DNA of 64,000 nt from Candidatus Phycosocius bacilliformis (GTDB lineage Bacteria > Pseudomonadota > Alphaproteobacteria > Caulobacterales > Aquidulcibacteraceae): the NCBI RefSeq assembly GCF_003112735.1, contig NZ_BFBR01000011.1:1-64000 (forward strand), given 5' to 3'. This document shows, piece by piece, positions 62,642-64,000 of the stretch (within the stretch, counting starts at the first letter, position 1; the number at the start of each line of letters is the position of its first letter). A program made the translations under genes and the position numbers. The notes beneath the pieces are model-generated. The model was not told the DNA's origin. It worked only from the letters and a program-made list of their open reading frames with translations, and ran no database searches.

Positions 62642-63913
62642 CTAGCCCGTCTTACCGGCATGGAGCGCATCAATGGCGGCTTGAACCTCACGCTGGCAGT
62701 CTTGCCAAGCCGCTTCGGAGGTGGTTTCCAGCTTGGTCACCCGCTTCATCGCCTTATCGGCGGGTGACCAGACCATGGTCATTTCCGGCAGATTGGGCAT
62801 GGCGACTGCTGTGAGTGCTTGGGCCTTAAAGGCCTGAACAATTGGATTGCGGGCAACTTCGGGGGTTTCATAGACTGCTTGGAGGGTCGGCAATTCCCCG
62901 CCTTCGATTGCCATGACGCGCGCAGCCTCCAGACTGGTGAGAAAGCGCGCAAAGCCCCAGGCCTCGGCAGGGTCATGGGTGCCTGCACACATAAAAATCG
63001 CCTCGACCGCCATATAGGGTGCCATGGGACGGTTTTGGGCTTGGCTGATGCGCGGCAAAACGGCGGCCCCAAACTCAATCTCGGGGGCGATCTCGCCTAA
63101 AAACCACGGGCCGTTGAATATCATTGCGGCACGACCTGAATTGAACAAGGAAGCAACCAGCGAGCTTGTGGGGTCATCCGGCAGAAGATCAAGCTTGCCC
63201 CGCCAGCTCTGCACCAGATTGGACGCGGCAATATTGCGCGGATCATCCAGCATCAAGCGACCATTTGCGTCAAAAACGCCGCCGCCAAAGCCGTTCATCA
63301 AGGCGGCATGGAGGAAGAAATCATCATAAGCATAGGCAAGACCAAAGCGACCCCGCGCCACATCTGTATGGGCTTTGGCCAATGCCACCAGATCGTCGGT
63401 TGTCTGTGGCGGCGTGTCGATCAGCTTCTTGTTATAAAGCAGTGCGATGGATTTATAATTGAACGGCAGAGCCCAGACCGCGTCCCGATAAGTCACAGCG
63501 TCAAACATATTGGGCAGGAAAGCATCTTTCGTGCCCTGATCGAGGAAGAAGTCGAGGGGGGTGATGGTGTCGCCCACTTCGGCCCAACCGCCCAGACGAT
63601 CATGACCGAAAATGAACAAGTCGGGCCCCTTGCCGCGCGGTACTGAGGCGGAAATCTTGTCGGCCATGGCATCGCTGGGAATGGCCACCGCCCGCACCGG
63701 GCGCTGACCGGGTTTCAAGCGGCTCGAATACAGTGCAGCCAGCTTTTCCAGTGCCGCCTTTTCTGCCCCGCGAAAGCCGTGCCAAATCACCAGATGCGGT
63801 CGCAAGACCTTCTGGCGTGGCCCACAGCCCGTCATGGCCGCTGCCCCCATCGCCAAGGTCGCCCCGCTGGCGAGCCATGATAATGTGCGCCGACGACTTG
63901 GACCTTCACCCAT
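62642..63913 (-). CDS. Extracellular solute-binding lipoprotein of a sugar ABC transporter
   Basis: 423 residues, maltose-binding-protein-like fold. The N-terminus has SRRRTLSWLAS (twin-arginine-like) and a lipobox with Cys30 (MTGC). LVIWHGFRGAEKAALEKL, ALPFNYKSIALLYNKKLIDTPPQTTDDLVALA and AAMIFNGPWFLGEI are typical of family 1 binding proteins. ATG 63913 has AAGGG at better spacing than ATG 63922. Permease genes are not in the window; they may lie past the right edge, where 78 bp show no supported gene. Confidence 0.88.
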   Translation of the reverse strand: MGEGPSRRRTLSWLASGATLAMGAAAMTGCGPRQKVLRPHLVIWHGFRGAEKAALEKLAALYSSRLKPGQRPVRAVAIPSDAMADKISASVPRGKGPDLFIFGHDRLGGWAEVGDTITPLDFFLDQGTKDAFLPNMFDAVTYRDAVWALPFNYKSIALLYNKKLIDTPPQTTDDLVALAKAHTDVARGRFGLAYAYDDFFLHAALMNGFGGGVFDANGRLMLDDPRNIAASNLVQSWRGKLDLLPDDPTSSLVASLFNSGRAAMIFNGPWFLGEIAPEIEFGAAVLPRISQAQNRPMAPYMAVEAIFMCAGTHDPAEAWGFARFLTSLEAARVMAIEGGELPTLQAVYETPEVARNPIVQAFKAQALTAVAMPNLPEMTMVWSPADKAMKRVTKLETTSEAAWQDCQREVQAAIDALHAGKTG

Positions 63914-64000
63914 CCTGCCCATCCCTTGCTGACCTTGACGCGCCTGCCATCACGGCCAGACTGAAATCAAACCACGGCCCATGCAAATGATTTCAGCATC

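Noticed and set aside
63914-64000. End of an upstream minus-strand gene at the right edge
   Set aside because: More than one frame reaches a stop within the last 50 bases, and too few codons are visible to choose between them.
1-64000. tRNA, rRNA, transposase or integrase genes
   Set aside because: Intergenic gaps were read for cloverleaf patterns and the proteins for DDE or integrase motifs; none was found.

Overview
This window reads as a chromosomal segment of an alphaproteobacterium, most likely from the Caulobacterales/Hyphomonadaceae part of the class. The evidence is the cpa/tad pilus locus, the rimP-nusA-ylxR-infB-rbfA-truB-rpsO-pnp operon, the miaB-phoH-ybeY-corC-lnt run, a three-subunit pntAA-pntAB-pntB transhydrogenase, the tsaB-rimI-fur block and an alphaproteobacterial Fur/Mur without the CxxC pair. 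Genus and species cannot be fixed from the sequence. There are no rRNA or tRNA genes, no CRISPR array, no insertion sequence and no prophage. Coding density is high and many genes are joined by ATGA or GTGA stop/start overlaps.

Layout. 1-7.7 kb: the tail of an unknown gene, a HIG1-type membrane protein coupled to a degenerate short-chain dehydrogenase, a DUF4908-like secreted protein, a catabolic cluster (aconitase-family large and small subunits plus an isocitrate-lyase-family lyase, with a divergent YciI protein and a GntR/UTRA regulator), and a CenR/OtpR-like response regulator divergent from an L,D-transpeptidase. 7.8-14.4 kb: miaB, a PhoH-YbeY fusion, corC, lnt, an XRE regulator and trmB; metK, often found here in relatives, is absent. 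14.4-15.7 kb: an ABC ATPase without a permease and a zf-CHCC protein. 15.7-27.3 kb: a complete-looking Tad/Cpa pilus locus (pilA, cpaA-F, tadB, tadC on the minus strand; a CpaC-N-like secreted protein and two TadE/G-like pseudopilins on the plus strand), but cpaB carries an in-frame TAA just after its membrane anchor. 27.3-33.8 kb: pabC, pabB, a UMF1-type transporter, an ArsC-like protein, tsaB, rimI, fur and an FKBP lipoprotein.

33.8-44.1 kb is the transcription/translation operon. It opens with a good sigma-70 promoter, a two-hairpin leader ending in an intrinsic terminator, then rimP to pnp. The rpsO-pnp gap holds a terminator followed by about 160 nt containing six consecutive stem-loops. 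44.1-45.3 kb is an accessory island with duplicated intergenic repeats flanking a branched, roughly 90-nt inverted-repeat element, plus a small gene pair of unknown function. 45.3-55.5 kb: rimO, an ECF sigma factor operon, a secreted unknown, a Rieske oxygenase, the pnt operon, a uridine-kinase-like protein, a YbjQ-family protein and a serine hydrolase. 55.5-60.3 kb: class I ribonucleotide reductase genes nrdA and nrdB, each with NrdR-box-like operators (a tandem pair 31 bp apart before nrdB), separated by a putative permuted-papain-like protein and a GNAT acetyltransferase. 60.3-64 kb: a small unknown, a sodium/solute symporter, a decayed bestrophin-like gene remnant and a sugar-ABC solute-binding lipoprotein.

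The points most worth a second look are the interrupted cpaB, the multi-hairpin pnp leader, the rimP-nusA leader attenuator, the PhoH-YbeY fusion, the branched repeat with the flanking small gene pair, and the aconitase/lyase cluster.
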